Position numbers and translations under genes: made by a program. Of a stretch of 64,000 bases of DNA, positions 27,523 to 37,882 are shown piece by piece. Each line of letters starts with the position of its first letter. The stretch's first letter is position 1. The notes under the pieces were generated by a model, which was given only the letters and a program-made list of their open reading frames with translations, was not told the DNA's origin and ran no database searches. Source of the DNA: Toxotes chatareus. Its lineage: Eukaryota; Chordata; Actinopteri; Toxotidae. Where the stretch lies: the NCBI GenBank assembly GCA_016801885.1, contig CM028902.1:18581080-18645079 (forward strand), read 5' to 3'.

Positions 27523-30500
27523 CTCTCTCTCTCTCTCTCTATGTCTCTCCATACCTCTCTCCCTCACACTCACTCTTCCTCTGCCATCGCTGGCTCCTAC
27601 TTTAAAGTCTGCCTCCAAATGAGTGCAGGGTTCAGCTGATGAGCCTGAGCAGCATAGCTTTAGCAGCCCACAAGCTGTTGTATTTCTGAACACCAGCCAT
27701 GAATGGAAATGTGTAAATAAAGCCATGTGCCAACTTATAGTACACCTCTCCGCTGACTGAATAAACCCACAAAATTATATTACCCAGTGTAGAGATTCCC
27801 TTGTTCAAACTCATCATCGATAGTTCGGTGCTTCTGCATTAAAGTTACAGCAGCCTGCTGGAGGGAAATCATTTTCTTCATGACCATTAATGCGCATCTT
27901 GAATCGCCTGTTTGATAAAGCTACCCGTGCTCTGCTCTAGAGTACAGCATTGCTACACAGCTCTATGTCAGAATCTTACCCAGCTGCTTTATGCATAGCT
28001 CTTCCCCCACCCCAGTCTGATTACACAGGATCTTCACCACCAGCAGCTTTCAGTATTGAGAGCCTCTTCCAGGGTCCAGACCCCTGGCAGCTTAAGAGAG
28101 CTTCAAGCAGTGTTCGGGGCTGAACTTTTCTCCTCTAGCTTGGCATGGGGTCCCACTCCTCCACAGCTCATGTTCCTTATGTTGTTTGTCTTGGACGCAA
28201 GACGTGGAAAGGCCCTCGGTTGGTGGGGACACAAGTGAATCTACACAGGGGAAAGGAAGCGATTAAAAAGGAGGCGCAGAAGCCCTCAGATGTGCAAATG
28301 TCTTTTATTGCTCTCTTGAGCCCTTAGTTTTGATCATTTTGCTTCCAAACTAATAATTTCCTTCTGCTTCCTTTGAATAATTTTTATGTTTTTTAAACTG
28401 ATTTATAGTGTGAATGTAGAACAGGAAGGGCTGGTTAAGGGTAAGGCCAGCGGGGATGTGCTCGTGCTTTCCATTTCACGTGTTCATGTGAAAAATTGCA
28501 CTGTGACATCATAAAGTAACATACAATCTAAAAGACACACACGAGCAGTATATGCACTCATAGTTTACCCCATAGTCTCCCATCCAAACCATAATAACAT
28601 TACACACCATATCTGAAACGTTGCGTTTCCTAGCATCTTATGATGTTAGGTATGCCAATTTGTTCATATTTGACTGTCCCCATTTCCAAAAGGTACACAA
28701 ATTGGTTTGACTTGATAACCATATGATGATAATAAAAAAAAAAGAAAAACTGGTAGTAAGTTACATTAGGTAGCTGCACATACGGTATGACCCTTAGGGA
28801 AGACGTCTGTGTTCAGTGTTGCATTCAAACAGAGAGGATTTTACTCTAAAAAAAAAAAAAGTAAGTCTGTGCTCAAGACAGATGGGACGGCTGCGGTTTA
28901 AGCACAAATATCTGGCTGTTGTTGAAAGTGCTTTGCTCATTCACTCATTAGTATCCAGCAATGTCACGCTTATAAGCAGTACTGTCACTGTTGTCATTGT
29001 GATTTATGTATGTCTGGGGTTAATAAAGCATCTCTAAACAACAAGATGTCAGGGTATGAAAGACCAATGGCTGAGTGGCTGATGTGAAATATGGTCAAGA
29101 ATTTTTCCCTTCGGGGATTTTTTTTTTTTTTTTCATTCATTCCTTTTCCATTTTCCCATCATACCCCTTCTCTTCTCCCTTTTCTTCTTACTCTTGTAGT
29201 CTCACACTGACTCTTCCTCGGGTTTAAACCCAGGCAGTGGTTTTACATACTTGGCCTTCATTGTCTTCTGCACTCTCACAACCCACAATCAGACAACACT
29301 AGGAGGTTCTGCTGCTCTTTTGGTCATGGTGTGGCAGCTCTCCAGTTCTCCTCTGATAATGTGTTTATAAATGTGATAATGATATTATAGAATTAGATTG
29401 GTGCATTTTTTTTTCTCAGAGGATTGTGCTTTCTAAATATTATGCTGGCAAACAAACATATGGTTGTGGTTGGACATGAAACCCACATTTATAATCTCAG
29501 GACAAATTCAGCAACTCGAGTCGTTGTCTGGATCTCTGCTGGAATGTAAAGTGCTTCTTTTTTACAGAGCTGGAAAAATTTAGTTGTACTTAAAAAAATA
29601 AACAGCGGTGGCATGTTCTTCTGTATATCTGAAGTATGTTTGTGGGTAACATGTAGGAGGAGATCAAAATTATGTTTTTTAGTCATGTTGACTCCAGGGA
29701 TGGTCGCTTTACTGTGTTACAGCTAACTAAAAAAAAAAGAAACATAAATTCTCTACTCACTGATCAGTGAGGAATCAAACATTTAAAACACGTAAGACAG
29801 TATCATTCAAACCACACATAAATACTATGAGTATACTTAAACTGCTGACCTGGTAATCCTAAAATAAAAGCTTTGCCTTTTTTCTGAAACCATATGGATG
29901 GTGATCCCTTAACAGACTGCGACAGCCGAAATGAAACCGGTTCCAACGGCCTCGCTTCCTTTGATCATTACGACTTGAGGGGGCCAGCCGTCGCTGACTC
30001 TGTCCTTGACTTTGTCAAAGTTTGCTTGCAATGAGACAATTGTTACCATCAGTGACAAGCATGCAGCTGTGGACCATAAAGGTGATTTCTGAGATACCAG
30101 AGTTTTAATAACAGGAAAGGCATAGGACCCACAGATTTGTGTATAACAGTAGTGGGTTATGAAGGAAGATAAGAAGAGTAATATAGGACATTCCTGTCTT
30201 GACTCCAGGTTTTGTGTCCTCAGGAACAACGTATTTCTGGTTCCAGGGACTCATGCCGACAAGCCATCTGCCCAGAAATCCTTTCCGTCGCAGTGTGTCA
30301 TATACAGCATGTTTTGGTGCATCTGTGCCATCCCCTCTGCTGTCCTGTTTGTTATTGTAGTATGATTAAATGATTTTGTGCTTCCTTACTGTTTTCACAT
30401 CTCCAGTGTTGCAGTATCTATCCGGCATGTCGTACCACAATTTACAACGTCAGCTATACAGAAGTGTACGTTGACTATTTCTTATTAGCCTTGGTATTTT

Positions 30501-33500
30501 GATGAGTTTTGTCCAAGTAAATGTCTAAAGCTAAATGTCCTGACCCCAAGGTTCAATTAGAACAGAAAGTGCTTGCAGTGCGCTGCTCGGCACAGATGTT
30601 ATCGAGTGAAAGATGCTATCGAACGAGAAACCTACGGGCTATTGGATTGGCTTTTCTCATCCCTCATGCTGTTCCCTCCTGCTATTTTCTCAGTGACCCC
30701 TGAGCGCTAGTAAACACACACGGTTCAAGGCCTCATCCTAAGCCAGGAGCAATAAAGATGAGTAATGATCGCCTCTCTGTGTTTTCCCTTTGCAGACAAG
30801 CCAGCCTAAATGAGGCAGCCGAGAAGTACTACGGACAAGCAGCGAGCCTGAGACCTAATGTGAGTACAACCGTGACTAGCTAATCACCCACATTACTATT
30901 TACCCTGATGGACACTGTGCAATCACAGTCTGGATCACTTTCCAATATTACTACTGCCCACTCTGCAGTCTCACAACGGCCTTCATTGTTAGTAGATCTC
31001 AGAAAAATAAGGGCTAGGTTTTGACTAAGCTCAGAGGTTTGTTTGCACAGCATCCATCATCAACTTCAAAGGAGAGGCCAGGGTAAGCAAATTGAAAAGA
31101 ATAATGATAATAACACTCAGTCAGAGGACTTTGACATCTTGAAAATGAATGGGGTCTTGCCTTCGACAGCTCCGACTGGAGGGGTCGAGTTGTTTAAGCG
31201 ATGGCTGCAGACGGAGCAAAATATGTTTGGCATGTGGTCACCCTGTTTGTTCCTGTGTCCTGATTAGAAGAAATCAGTTCAGGATTAATGGTCAAAATAT
31301 ATCTGGACATTGTTATACAGACAATAAAGTCTGGTTCTGCGAGCACACAAACCCTGCTATAATATATACAAACAATGGCAAACAAATAGACAAACTAAAA
31401 GCTGAGTACAGCAAAAGGATGAAATTTTAAATTTCCACAGAAACCATGAAATTGAGCTCTTATCCCCTTTTGTTGTTCTCAATGTCGACGTAGTGTTCTG
31501 CTTTTAGCAGAACATTGTGTATTTTTTAACATCTAATTAAACCCAGATGGAAGATAAGAAAAATCATTTTTCTCATTGCTCCAGTTCAAACGCGTACATA
31601 AATAATGTAACAGAACCTCAGAGTTTACCGTGAACTGTGGGAACATTTCCATTAGGTGCATTTTCTTAGTGGTACAGATTCAGCTTCATGCTGAGAGAAC
31701 ACTCTTACATCTGATCACTACTCACTTTTTTTCACAGATTTGGGAATCTTGAAGGAATAGTGTGGATTTTGTGACATAATATGGGAGGACTCACTGGTAG
31801 CAAACAAAGCCAAGCAAATAGAAACATATGAAACCACAATAAACCCTGTCGCATGTCCAGTTCTCCTATTGTATCCATTATCCACACCCACATTCACACC
31901 TACAGACAACTTTTGAGCTAACAAGTGGACTTCTTACTGCGCAGAGACATTTTCGACCAATGACGGGACCGTTGTCGTGCTGCTCCCTGATAGAAATGTA
32001 CTTCTCTAAAATATATCCTGCGGGTGTTTGTGTTTCCCACAGCTCTGTTTTAGGACCAGACCAGCATGATTTTAACATGACTGTTTCTTGGCATCTGTAG
32101 TTCTACAAACACGCATTTGATGTCCACATCCAAACACGGAGGCACTTTTTTCACCCCTACTTGGTCACTTTTGCTTGGATGCCTTTTGGCATTTGTATTG
32201 CTTGCAGCTGAGGCACAATTGTAATTCAGTATCTTCATCCATCTTCTTTACCATTATCCTTTGTTCTTTGCAATGCGACTTGACTTAAGCCATGTACCCT
32301 GTCCATCTTCATTTGTCATTTCATGCTTTACTGCGGCTTGACTCTTCACTCTCCAAAAGCACTGGTGTTTTATATTAAGCACATATGTCTGCTTGGTCTG
32401 AGTGAGAGAGGACAATTCCCTCCATTCAAGGGATTTAGTCCTTTAGTCCTGCAATCCCCTCTATCTAGACGAGCTAAATCCTATCGGATGCTTGGTTTGC
32501 TTTGGTTGCTCTCTGCACCCTGTGACATCTGTCCTTTGAAAGTTTCCCATTCCATGTAGATATTCTTTACCTGAATGCCTTTCTGGAGTCATTATGGTCG
32601 GGTCATTCCCCAACCTAGCCTCACATTCGACTCTGGCAGTCTTAATAGCATATGTTGCTTTACGGTCCAGGCTAATATCCTCCACATCTGGCCATGCCTC
32701 TGCAGCCACATGCCAGCTTTGGGAAGGGTAGGGAGGCAGAGAGGTTACAGAACAGCAGGAAATGAGGAAAAAAAAATGAAAGCTTTTTGACAAGGGAACA
32801 TTTTGCAGAGTGTTGCAAGTGTTGCAAGGGCATGGAGGAATGCAGGAGTGGGGGAATAAATCACAAAAGTCTTAGCTTTATGAAGTAGGGGGAGAAAGGC
32901 TTGGGTGAGGAAAGGTGGGAGCCTACAGGAGAGATGGGAGGAAGGAAACTAAACTCAGGAATTGATAAGTTCTGCATGGGCGGAGAGACTGATCTTTGTG
33001 AACCTCAGTTGCAGCTGCACTGAGAGGAAAACCGGAGTCACTTGATTTTCTACCAAGGAGTCTTTGCTTGGCTATTACGTTACACCACTCATCAGCATCT
33101 ATCCTGGAGGCTCTCAGAAAGCTTGCATTACAAGCATGTTAGCTTCTGCCTGGTCAGCTTCTCATGCACTTTCCAGTTTGATTTGTCTCTCCGGCAATCC
33201 AGATTTTCGATATCTGTCTTCAAAAGTCATTCCAGAGAAGTCTTTGCATGTCTTCATCATCCATCTAAAACCTAATCCCTTTTTGGCAGACTTTGTTTTT
33301 GATCCCATTGGCTTCTCACTGGCTTCTCCTACAACCTGTGTCATCTCTAAAGGGAAAACGAGATCACTGTATGTAGCCAGGGGCTGAAATGCCATCTCAA
33401 GAAGCAAAGCTGGGTTTTATTTGACTGTTGTCATTCTCTCACTTAAATGTCTCCAAAAACTACATTTATTCTGAGCCATGTTACCTTATGAACCGACTGA

Positions 33501-36361
33501 CCTCTTAAAAACATACTGAGTTAAGGAATGATTACACTTCACTTAACGCAGAATCCTCAAAAACTACAAATGGCATTAACACAAATTTTCCAATATACAC
33601 CTACACCACTGGTCAATTTCTACGTTGCAGACACAGTTTTTGTATGTCACTTTCAACTGTGTCCATATGTATAAACAGTTCTATTTTGGCTTGCATTTTT
33701 TTCACTAGTAAAACCCCCTAACTTGCAAATTGATCCCCCAGCGTTATTTTGTGGTTTGACCCTCAAATGGTGGGGTCAAACAGAAGGTAATTTATAGCAC
33801 AAACAGCCTCAGAATTACCCTGACCATTAAAGTCAAGAACTCTGGCTGCTCCTGTGTATAATAATTGAAACACTGAGGAGACAATATTATTTTTCTAGGG
33901 GATTAATGTAATTGTACAATCTTAAGCGACTGGTATGTAGTAATTTAATGTAATGTAATTTTGAGTCGTGGAGCAACAGTAGTAGTGTCGGTCATGCCCT
34001 CCTTTGCTTTGGCCAAAGCACCAGCAGCAGTGTTTTATATGTGCTGAGGTAAGAAAGTGGCTCCTCTCTAAGGGACAATAGGATTATCCCAGAGTCTCTT
34101 TGATTTATTCATCGGTGTAATTCTCCCTCTGAGAAAAGCAGTGTAATTGGACATGTTCCCATTGAAATTTTCATGCATGGAGCATCACTCATCCAACCCT
34201 GACAGTGGAAAAACAGAGAGATGTTTTGAGAGTTTTGTGAGACAAGGGTGAAACAGTCCAGCAAAGGAGGGCAGTTCACACAACCTACAGTGTGCACAGA
34301 GCAAGATAAATGGCCAGAGTGCCTGTGCTTGGTAACCTCTCTGAAAAGGTGTTCTGCATGCATGTATAACTACATCTTGAATATGCAAATATAAACTTCA
34401 GATTCACTTTAATAAAATACTATATAAAAGTGTTTGGATCCAATGTGGCTGCTTTCCTTTGCCATCAAAACCAGAATTTGCATCTCAGAGTTTGTTAGGT
34501 GTTGTTACTTGTTGCGTATTTTGATTGAACAGATAAATCCATTAACTGAATTGGATCAAATGTTTTATTTGTAAGCCCTGCAGTTACACAAAGCTGGAGT
34601 TTTATGTCCTTTTATAAGCTTCGTCATATACTCTTTTATTTTTAGTCTGTGCGTACTGTTATTTGTGGAACTGCTGTTGATGTGAATGGGTCACATCTCC
34701 ACGCATTTCACATAACATTCCACAGATTTCTGGAATCATTTATAGCAGAAAGCTTCTCTCCCATGCAAAGTGGTTGCTCTGAGAATTACTCTCGATTAGT
34801 TAATAGGCCATGAGAATGAAATTAAGGCTTGGGGTAGACGGGCAGATAAGTAAATGTCAAGATGCCACAATCATGTGCCCTTCCATGTGACAATGATGTA
34901 TGACATGATAAAATCGGAAAAAAAGTCACAAACACTGCAGTAAAAGCATGTGATTGACCATTTTATTGGAGCATTCCTTGTTTCCTAGGGATTAACAATT
35001 ACAGAAATTCCAATAGTCTTAAGTAGTAAAACAGTAGTTTCTTGACAGGGTTAGACATGTTTTCCACGCTTGAACTAAAATGGAGATCAGATGTGGCCCC
35101 TCCCTTGGCCTGGATACTTAATGGTCTTACCGTGATTGCACCCCGGACACTTATGTCCTCATGAGTCACCCACCCGCTGCTCTTGATGATGATTTTACCC
35201 CTTGGCACCAGCAGGAATACACAGTATATTTGACTAGACCCACTTCAAAGCGGTGGTTGCTCATTCTGACATGTGTGGCCACAGACAAGACACAGGGGCA
35301 CGCAAAGCAGCTCGGTTACCAAGCTCCAACCACTGCACTGCAGTCTGAGTGATCTGACAAATGGGAACCGATAGTGTGCTGTATAGCGTGCATATGATGA
35401 CCAAATGTACTTTTACGAGACTCTTTTATTTAAGCGGACAATAGAACTGTTTGTTTATTTATTTATTTATTTTATGTATTCATCCACTCTGACATTTTTC
35501 CATAGTTTTGTGAATTGTATTTTAAAGTGTTTTAATTTGTTCAAAGTTAGTCTGTTTTCGAGTTCAGTGTCCAGACAACAATTCATTGCATGTGGCTCAG
35601 TGATATAAAACATTTCTGGTCAAATTCCATTTTTGCTGAATTATGTATATCCCCCAAAGAATGAAGAGGTACACTTAATTTGCCTTATTCCTCTCGTCTG
35701 TTCATGGGTCTGATTTAAATTTTTCAGTGAATAATTTCTTTAGTTTAAACCAGAGGTGTCCAAACCATGCAAGGTTTTGTTCCAACCAATCAAGCGCACA
35801 CAGCTGTCTGAAGACTGAGATCAGTTGATTAAATGAGTCAAGTCTGGTGTGCTGCTGCTTGGCTGGAACGAAAACCTGCAGCCACATGGCCCTTTGTGGA
35901 ACAGTTTGGGCACCTCTGGTTTAAACAGACCAGTAGTGGTGAGTAAGTAACTGTTATTGTGTGTGTTTCAGCTCACTCTTTCTCTCTGTCAGGAAGCTGA
36001 ATCATTTTTAATGCCTGCTATCTTATACCTACTTCTCAATAACCGGGTAGAGGCGTGCTTTGCTGTTCTTGAAGAGAACAGACAGTGTAACTTTGGAACA
36101 AAGCTTTAAGCTTGCCTGAGGTGTACTCAGCATGAAACTGATCTTTTCCCAAAATGACTAAAACCTCTTTTTTGGTTTCAGTATCCTGCAGCTTTGATGA
36201 ACCTGGGAGCGATCCTCCACCTCAACGGGAAGCTGCAAGAAGCTGAAGCCAATTACCTCCGAGCGCTTCAGCTGAAGCCGGATGACACCATCACCCAGTC
36301 CAACTTGCGTAAGCTGTGGAACATCATGGAGAAACAGGGCCTGAGGACCGCAAGCCCCTGA
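9850..36361 (+). CDS. tmtc2: tmtc2, 3' part: ten exons encoding the C-terminal 624 residues
   Basis: TMTC2 is a multispanning ER membrane protein. From family knowledge, TMTC1-4 (CAZy GT105) transfer O-linked mannose to cadherin domains in the ER lumen, and TMTC2 has been reported to bind calnexin and SERCA2B. The coding joins are 9850-10696, 12482-12596, 13130-13215, 15127-15311, 16296-16374, 19066-19187, 24425-24506, 27055-27169, 30796-30859 and 36182-36361. They total 1875 nt, stay in frame and end in TGA. The product matches the vertebrate TMTC2 C-terminal half almost residue by residue from memory, for example FDWSMDA, AERVLYIPSMGFCLL and the ending LWNIMEKQGL. The order is membrane segments and DUF1736-type region (residues 1-282 in window numbering), then nine TPR-like units (283 to about 600). 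The N-terminus, including the catalytic acidic motif of the first luminal loop, is upstream of the window. TMTC1, 3 and 4 fit less well. The a/b paralogue is undetermined. Confidence 0.95.
10697..12481 (+). other. tmtc2 intron (1785 bp)
   Basis: Bounded by GTAAGG and CTGTCAG. A frame at 11077-11289 and others nearby have no recognisable product. No repeat of known type is apparent. Confidence 0.85.
12482..12596 (+). CDS. tmtc2: tmtc2 exon, TPR unit 1
   Basis: Acceptor CTGTCAG, donor GTGAGT. The exon completes an Ala codon and encodes residues 283-320, ending two bases into Leu321. The peptide begins AWGNLGNVLKSQ and contains AYRNALYYRSNMADMLYNL. This is a TPR helix pair (Trp/Leu-Gly ... Ala ... 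Tyr ... Ala) that matches the first TPR of vertebrate TMTC2. It is too short to stand out as an open reading frame and was placed by homology and phase. Confidence 0.95.
12597..13129 (+). other. tmtc2 intron (533 bp)
   Basis: Bounded by GTGAGT and TTCCAG. Contains a short GT run near 12775-12788. Nothing else is identifiable. Confidence 0.85.
13130..13215 (+). CDS. tmtc2: tmtc2 exon, TPR unit 2
   Basis: Acceptor TTCCAG, donor GTAAGT. Only 86 nt, encoding residues 321-349 and one base of Ser350. The peptide GLLLQESNKFSEALHYYKLA followed by IGSRPTLA is a canonical TPR second half and is nearly identical to vertebrate TMTC2. The intron before it is the shortest in the window (533 bp). Confidence 0.95.
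13216..15126 (+). other. tmtc2 intron (1911 bp)
   Basis: Bounded by GTAAGT and AAACAG. The 13600-13900 part is dense in homeodomain-type TAAT cores, including TTAATTAATTAG at 13856-13867, and looks like a candidate regulatory element. A 20-bp unit is present twice in tandem at 14590-14629. No genes are evident. Confidence 0.8.
14590..14629. repeat. two tandem copies of a 20-bp unit
   Basis: CTACCCTTAAAGGTGTATTT is followed immediately by CTATCCTTAAAGGTGTATGT. The copies differ at two positions. It is a small local duplication. Confidence 0.85.
15127..15311 (+). CDS. tmtc2: tmtc2 exon, TPR unit 3 and start of unit 4
   Basis: Acceptor AAACAG, donor GTAACA (weaker than the other donors, which are GTAAGN or GTGAGT). 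Encodes residues 350-411. SAYLNTGIILMNQGRLDEAK is TPR 3; the linker IPDENLKDPHAHKSSVTS is strongly conserved in TMTC2; SCLYNLGKLLHEQGHQE opens TPR 4. The exon starts by completing a Ser codon and ends in phase 0. Confidence 0.96.
15312..16295 (+). other. tmtc2 intron (984 bp)
   Basis: Bounded by GTAACA and TTCACAG. It ends in a T23 run (16256-16278) 17 bases before the exon. Otherwise unremarkable. Confidence 0.85.
16256..16278 (+). repeat. T23 tract in the 3' splice site region
   Basis: An unbroken run of 23 T lies just upstream of the acceptor at 16294-16295 and probably serves as its polypyrimidine tract. Homopolymers of this length vary between individuals and can shift splicing efficiency. 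Confidence 0.85.
16296..16374 (+). CDS. tmtc2: tmtc2 exon, end of TPR unit 4
   Basis: Acceptor TTCACAG, donor GTAAGA. Encodes residues 412-437 plus the first base of Gly438. The peptide EALSVFKEAIQKMPRQ followed by FAPQSLYNMM matches TMTC2 closely. The acceptor is preceded by an uninterrupted run of 23 T at 16256-16278, unusually long for a polypyrimidine tract and prone to length variation. Confidence 0.95.
16375..19065 (+). other. tmtc2 intron (2691 bp)
   Basis: Bounded by GTAAGA and TCACAG. The segment 18250-18330 has a TAATCC motif and a CACCTG E-box in a locally ordered stretch, a weak regulatory candidate. No gene or clear repeat family was recognised. Confidence 0.8.
19066..19187 (+). 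CDS. tmtc2: tmtc2 exon, TPR unit 5 and start of unit 6
   Basis: Acceptor TCACAG, donor GTAAGA. Encodes residues 438-478, ending in phase 0 after Thr478. GEAYMRLSKLTEAEHWYRES is a clear TPR, followed by LRVKPDHIPAHLTYGKLLAM. An open frame extends a little upstream of the acceptor (from 18978) and downstream past the donor, but homology stops at the splice sites. Confidence 0.95.
19672..19700. repeat. GA microsatellite
   Basis: Dinucleotide GA run with one early interruption. It produces a low-complexity Ser/Leu stretch in a minus-strand frame (19577-19996) that should not be taken for a gene. Confidence 0.9.
20559..20720. repeat. family A repeat fragment
   Basis: TTTGATACCACTTTCATATA, then AATATGAAG ... 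CCAGCAGCAGGTTAGCTTAG, matches the left subterminal block of the repeats at 4008 and 58027. CCAAGCTAAACTAGCTTGTT GCTGG at the other side is an inverted counterpart. The copy is strongly shortened and diverged. Confidence 0.6.
22060..22240. repeat. percomorph interspersed repeat, family B fragment
   Basis: Contains AATGTTAGTATGCTGAAATG, then AAGATGGTGAACATGGGAAA and CAGCATGTTAGCACTGTCA, ending near CACAGAGCTGTTAGCGTGGT. The same order recurs at 39690-40080, and in part at 42690-42785 and 56200-56430. I recognise it from memory as a common percomorph repeat. No coding capacity. Confidence 0.65.
22536..22557. repeat. GA/GAAA microsatellite
   Basis: Short purine run (GAGAGAGAAAGAAAGAAAG). Confidence 0.8.
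23941..23953. repeat. GT microsatellite
   Basis: Short GT dinucleotide run in a tmtc2 intron. Confidence 0.8.
24425..24506 (+). CDS. tmtc2: tmtc2 exon, end of TPR unit 6
   Basis: Acceptor TCTCAG, donor GTAAGT. 82 nt encoding residues 479-505 and one base of Gly506. The peptide GQKTEAERYFLKAIQLDPTK then GNCYMHY matches the vertebrate TMTC2 TPR that ends in an LDPTKGNCYMHYG-type sequence. It is isolated between introns of 5.2 and 2.5 kb and is too short to be called as an open reading frame. Confidence 0.94.
24507..27054 (+). other. tmtc2 intron (2548 bp)
   Basis: Bounded by GTAAGT and TTGCCAG. Much of 25975-26400 is an interspersed repeat (family C). Overlapping frames at 26682-27139 are chance reads through GC-richer sequence before the exon, and only 27055-27169 matches TMTC2. 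Confidence 0.8.
25975..26400 (+). repeat. percomorph interspersed repeat, family C
   Basis: Carries blocks I recognise from memory as a widespread fish repeat: AAATTTGGCACAAACGT-like (here CATTTGGCACAAACGTAGAC), GTCGCTGTGACCTCTC, TTTTTGGCCATAA, AAAAGGTCAAAGGTCAGCTT, ACACTTTTCTGTCCATTATT and AATTGGTGACACTCATCTCG. No coding capacity. The class is uncertain. Confidence 0.6.
27055..27169 (+). CDS. tmtc2: tmtc2 exon, TPR unit 7
   Basis: Acceptor TTGCCAG, donor GTGAGT. Encodes residues 506-543 with two bases of Arg544. GQFLLEESRLLEAAEMAEKA then ARLDSGEFDVVFSAAHML matches TMTC2. The middle is locally GC-rich (AAGCGGCGGAGATGGCAGAG), unlike the AT-rich introns. Confidence 0.95.
27170..30795 (+). other. 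tmtc2 intron (3626 bp)
   Basis: Bounded by GTGAGT and TTTGCAG. Holds a CT microsatellite (27490-27540), an A-run near 28848 and a T-run near 29119. No gene or repeat family recognised. Confidence 0.8.
27490..27540. repeat. CT microsatellite, interrupted
   Basis: Two CT runs separated by TTTCTCGCTC. They create Ser/Leu and Arg/Glu low-complexity frames on the two strands that are not genes. Confidence 0.9.
30796..30859 (+). CDS. tmtc2: tmtc2 microexon-sized exon, TPR unit 8
   Basis: Acceptor TTTGCAG, donor GTGAGT. 64 nt, the smallest coding exon here. It completes Arg544 and encodes up to Asn565 (RQASLNEAAEKYYGQAASLR then PN). It ends in phase 0. The match to TMTC2 is nearly complete, with a Gly-Gln pair in the TPR helix where I recall Asp-Leu in the human protein. 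Confidence 0.94.
35452..35474. repeat. TTTA tetranucleotide repeat
   Basis: Run of TTTA units in the last intron. Confidence 0.85.
35743..35926. mobile_element. hAT-like miniature element with 8-bp target duplication
   Basis: The element spans 35751-35918 (168 bp) and is flanked on both sides by GTTTAAAC, a perfect 8-bp duplication fitting the hAT pattern nTnnnnAn. Its termini CAGAGGTGTCCAAAC and GTTTGGGCACCTCTG are inverted with one mismatch. A second inverted pair lies further in (AGGTTTTGTTCCAACCAATC against TTGGCTGGAACGAAAACCT). No coding capacity, so it would have been moved by a hAT transposase acting in trans. Confidence 0.85.
36182..36361 (+). CDS. tmtc2: tmtc2 last coding exon, TPR unit 9 and C-terminus
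   Basis: Acceptor GGTTTCAG. 180 nt encoding residues 566-624 and TGA at 36359-36361. YPAALMNLGAILHLNGKLQE, then AEANYLRALQLKPDD, is a textbook TPR. The tail QSNLRKLWNIMEKQGLRTAS ends one residue later, as in vertebrate TMTC2. The fish tail ends Thr-Ala-Ser-Pro rather than the Thr-Ser-Lys-Thr I recall for human. Confidence 0.97.
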   Translation, partial: YPAALMNLGAILHLNGKLQEAEANYLRALQLKPDDTITQSNLRKLWNIMEKQGLRTASP

Positions 36362-37882
36362 GCTGCGCCTGCCCGCCTACAGTACCTGCCATCTGTACAC
36401 CAGACCTGGAGGAAAGGACAGCCCATGCACTCCTTATCCGCTCTTCTCATCCAGGAGAGATGGAGGAGACTCAGGGAGGATGTTTGCTCAGTGAGGCCGT
36501 GACTGTGCCGCGCAGCCCCCCGAATGACTCCTGAGCTCTGCATACACCTCAGGCCAGCAGCTTTCCTCAGAAGCATTGCTCACAGTTTGGCTGGCGCTAC
36601 ACAGTATTTGGACTCCTTAGAACTTTCTTCAAAATTAGTGCTCTCACAGAAACTTTTTTTTTGTGTGTGTGGGGGGGGGGTTGTTTTTTTTTTTTTTACA
36701 ACTAGAGCACTTGAGCTTGAAGTGAGACCATAGGTACATCTTTCAACATTTGTGATGAATTAAGTTTCTTAAATAAGCAATTGTAGTTCAAAAGGGTGAA
36801 ATTTGTCCCTGAGCAGTGCAAGATAAAATATAAAAGAGAAAGATCTCAGAGCACTGCACTGAGGGTATTTTCCATTACCATTTAATAAAGTTCATGGTTT
36901 AATCAGATGTTCCATCTTGATAACAAAGTAAATAAGATAATAGAACTGAAGAACTGGACACCATTCAAAGTCTCCAAATTAATGTTAATCAAGTTTATAC
37001 CAGTAAAAACCCAAGTCTGTGCATTTTCTTTTCACATCCTTAGTAGGTTTGTTTTGATTATGAGACACTTCATAATGAAGGTATGAAAATTCGCACTATT
37101 ATTGTAAAACCATTTGCAGCAGATGTCCTGACATTTGGTGAAAACTTGAAAAAAGGGAATTTGATTTGTTAGCCATTACAGCACAACAGTAGCCTCCAAA
37201 AGCTCCACACAGGCTGGATTTTGCCAAATGCAGCATGTTTTGGCTAGAAAACTCAAAAAGCAATGGAAGTGGGACTCCTATCACATTGTAATGCCTTATA
37301 ATAAAAGGTGTGAATCTTCTTTAACAGTGTTCAGTAGCTTTGGGCTGGCGTTCTTACCACTACTGCATCTTGTATTTCACTGTTAAAGAAGCCAAGTCGC
37401 CATGGTAACTTGTTTGTCGACAACATTAAGAAGCTATAAATGGAATTATTAAGCTACCTTCCCATGGAAGTCACAGACAACAAAGCGGCAGGTACGGTAG
37501 TCTTGGGTACACCGTCTCCCCACACGCCTGCCGCTTTTACAAAGGAGCATGTGTGGAGCTGAAACAGATGGAGATGTTCTAACCAAATACAAAAACTATG
37601 CCGATGCACAACTTTTCATCGTGGAACAATACGGAGACATAGCGCTTCTGAGGGAAATGTTTTAATGCCTATATTTGTGTTGGAATAAAACTAACTTCAT
37701 TGTGTTTGTAAAAATGAATCCTAATATATACCTATGTTGTGTATATTATACAGAAAATTGTGCAGCAAAAAAGTAGCCAGACTTTTTTAAGTGGAAGCTC
37801 ATATACTGAGCAAGTTTGGTTTGTTACATGAAGTATTTTCCCATGTTGTCAAAGCTCTGTTCTCAGTCTTAAGGTCTCATTT

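Larger units (their letters stand above)
30860..36181 (+). other. tmtc2 intron (5322 bp)
   Basis: Last intron, bounded by GTGAGT and GGTTTCAG. Contains a small hAT-like element (35743-35926) about 250 bp before the terminal exon and a TTTA run (35452-35474). Frames at 32461-32793 and 33042-33407 have no recognisable product. A GC-richer stretch at 35040-35350 is unexplained. Confidence 0.8.

Noticed and set aside
27388..27726. 112-codon minus-strand frame with Arg/Glu repeats
   Set aside because: Created by the CT microsatellite.
32461..32793. 110-codon minus-strand frame in the last intron
   Set aside because: Low-information sequence without recognisable motifs, with the plus strand also open.
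36316..36534. Open frame overlapping the last tmtc2 exon
   Set aside because: A shadow in another frame that runs into the 3' UTR.
36661..36694. G10 run between T-runs as a G-quadruplex
   Set aside because: A single G-run is not four separated G-tracts, so it is better treated as a simple repeat and possible assembly-error site.
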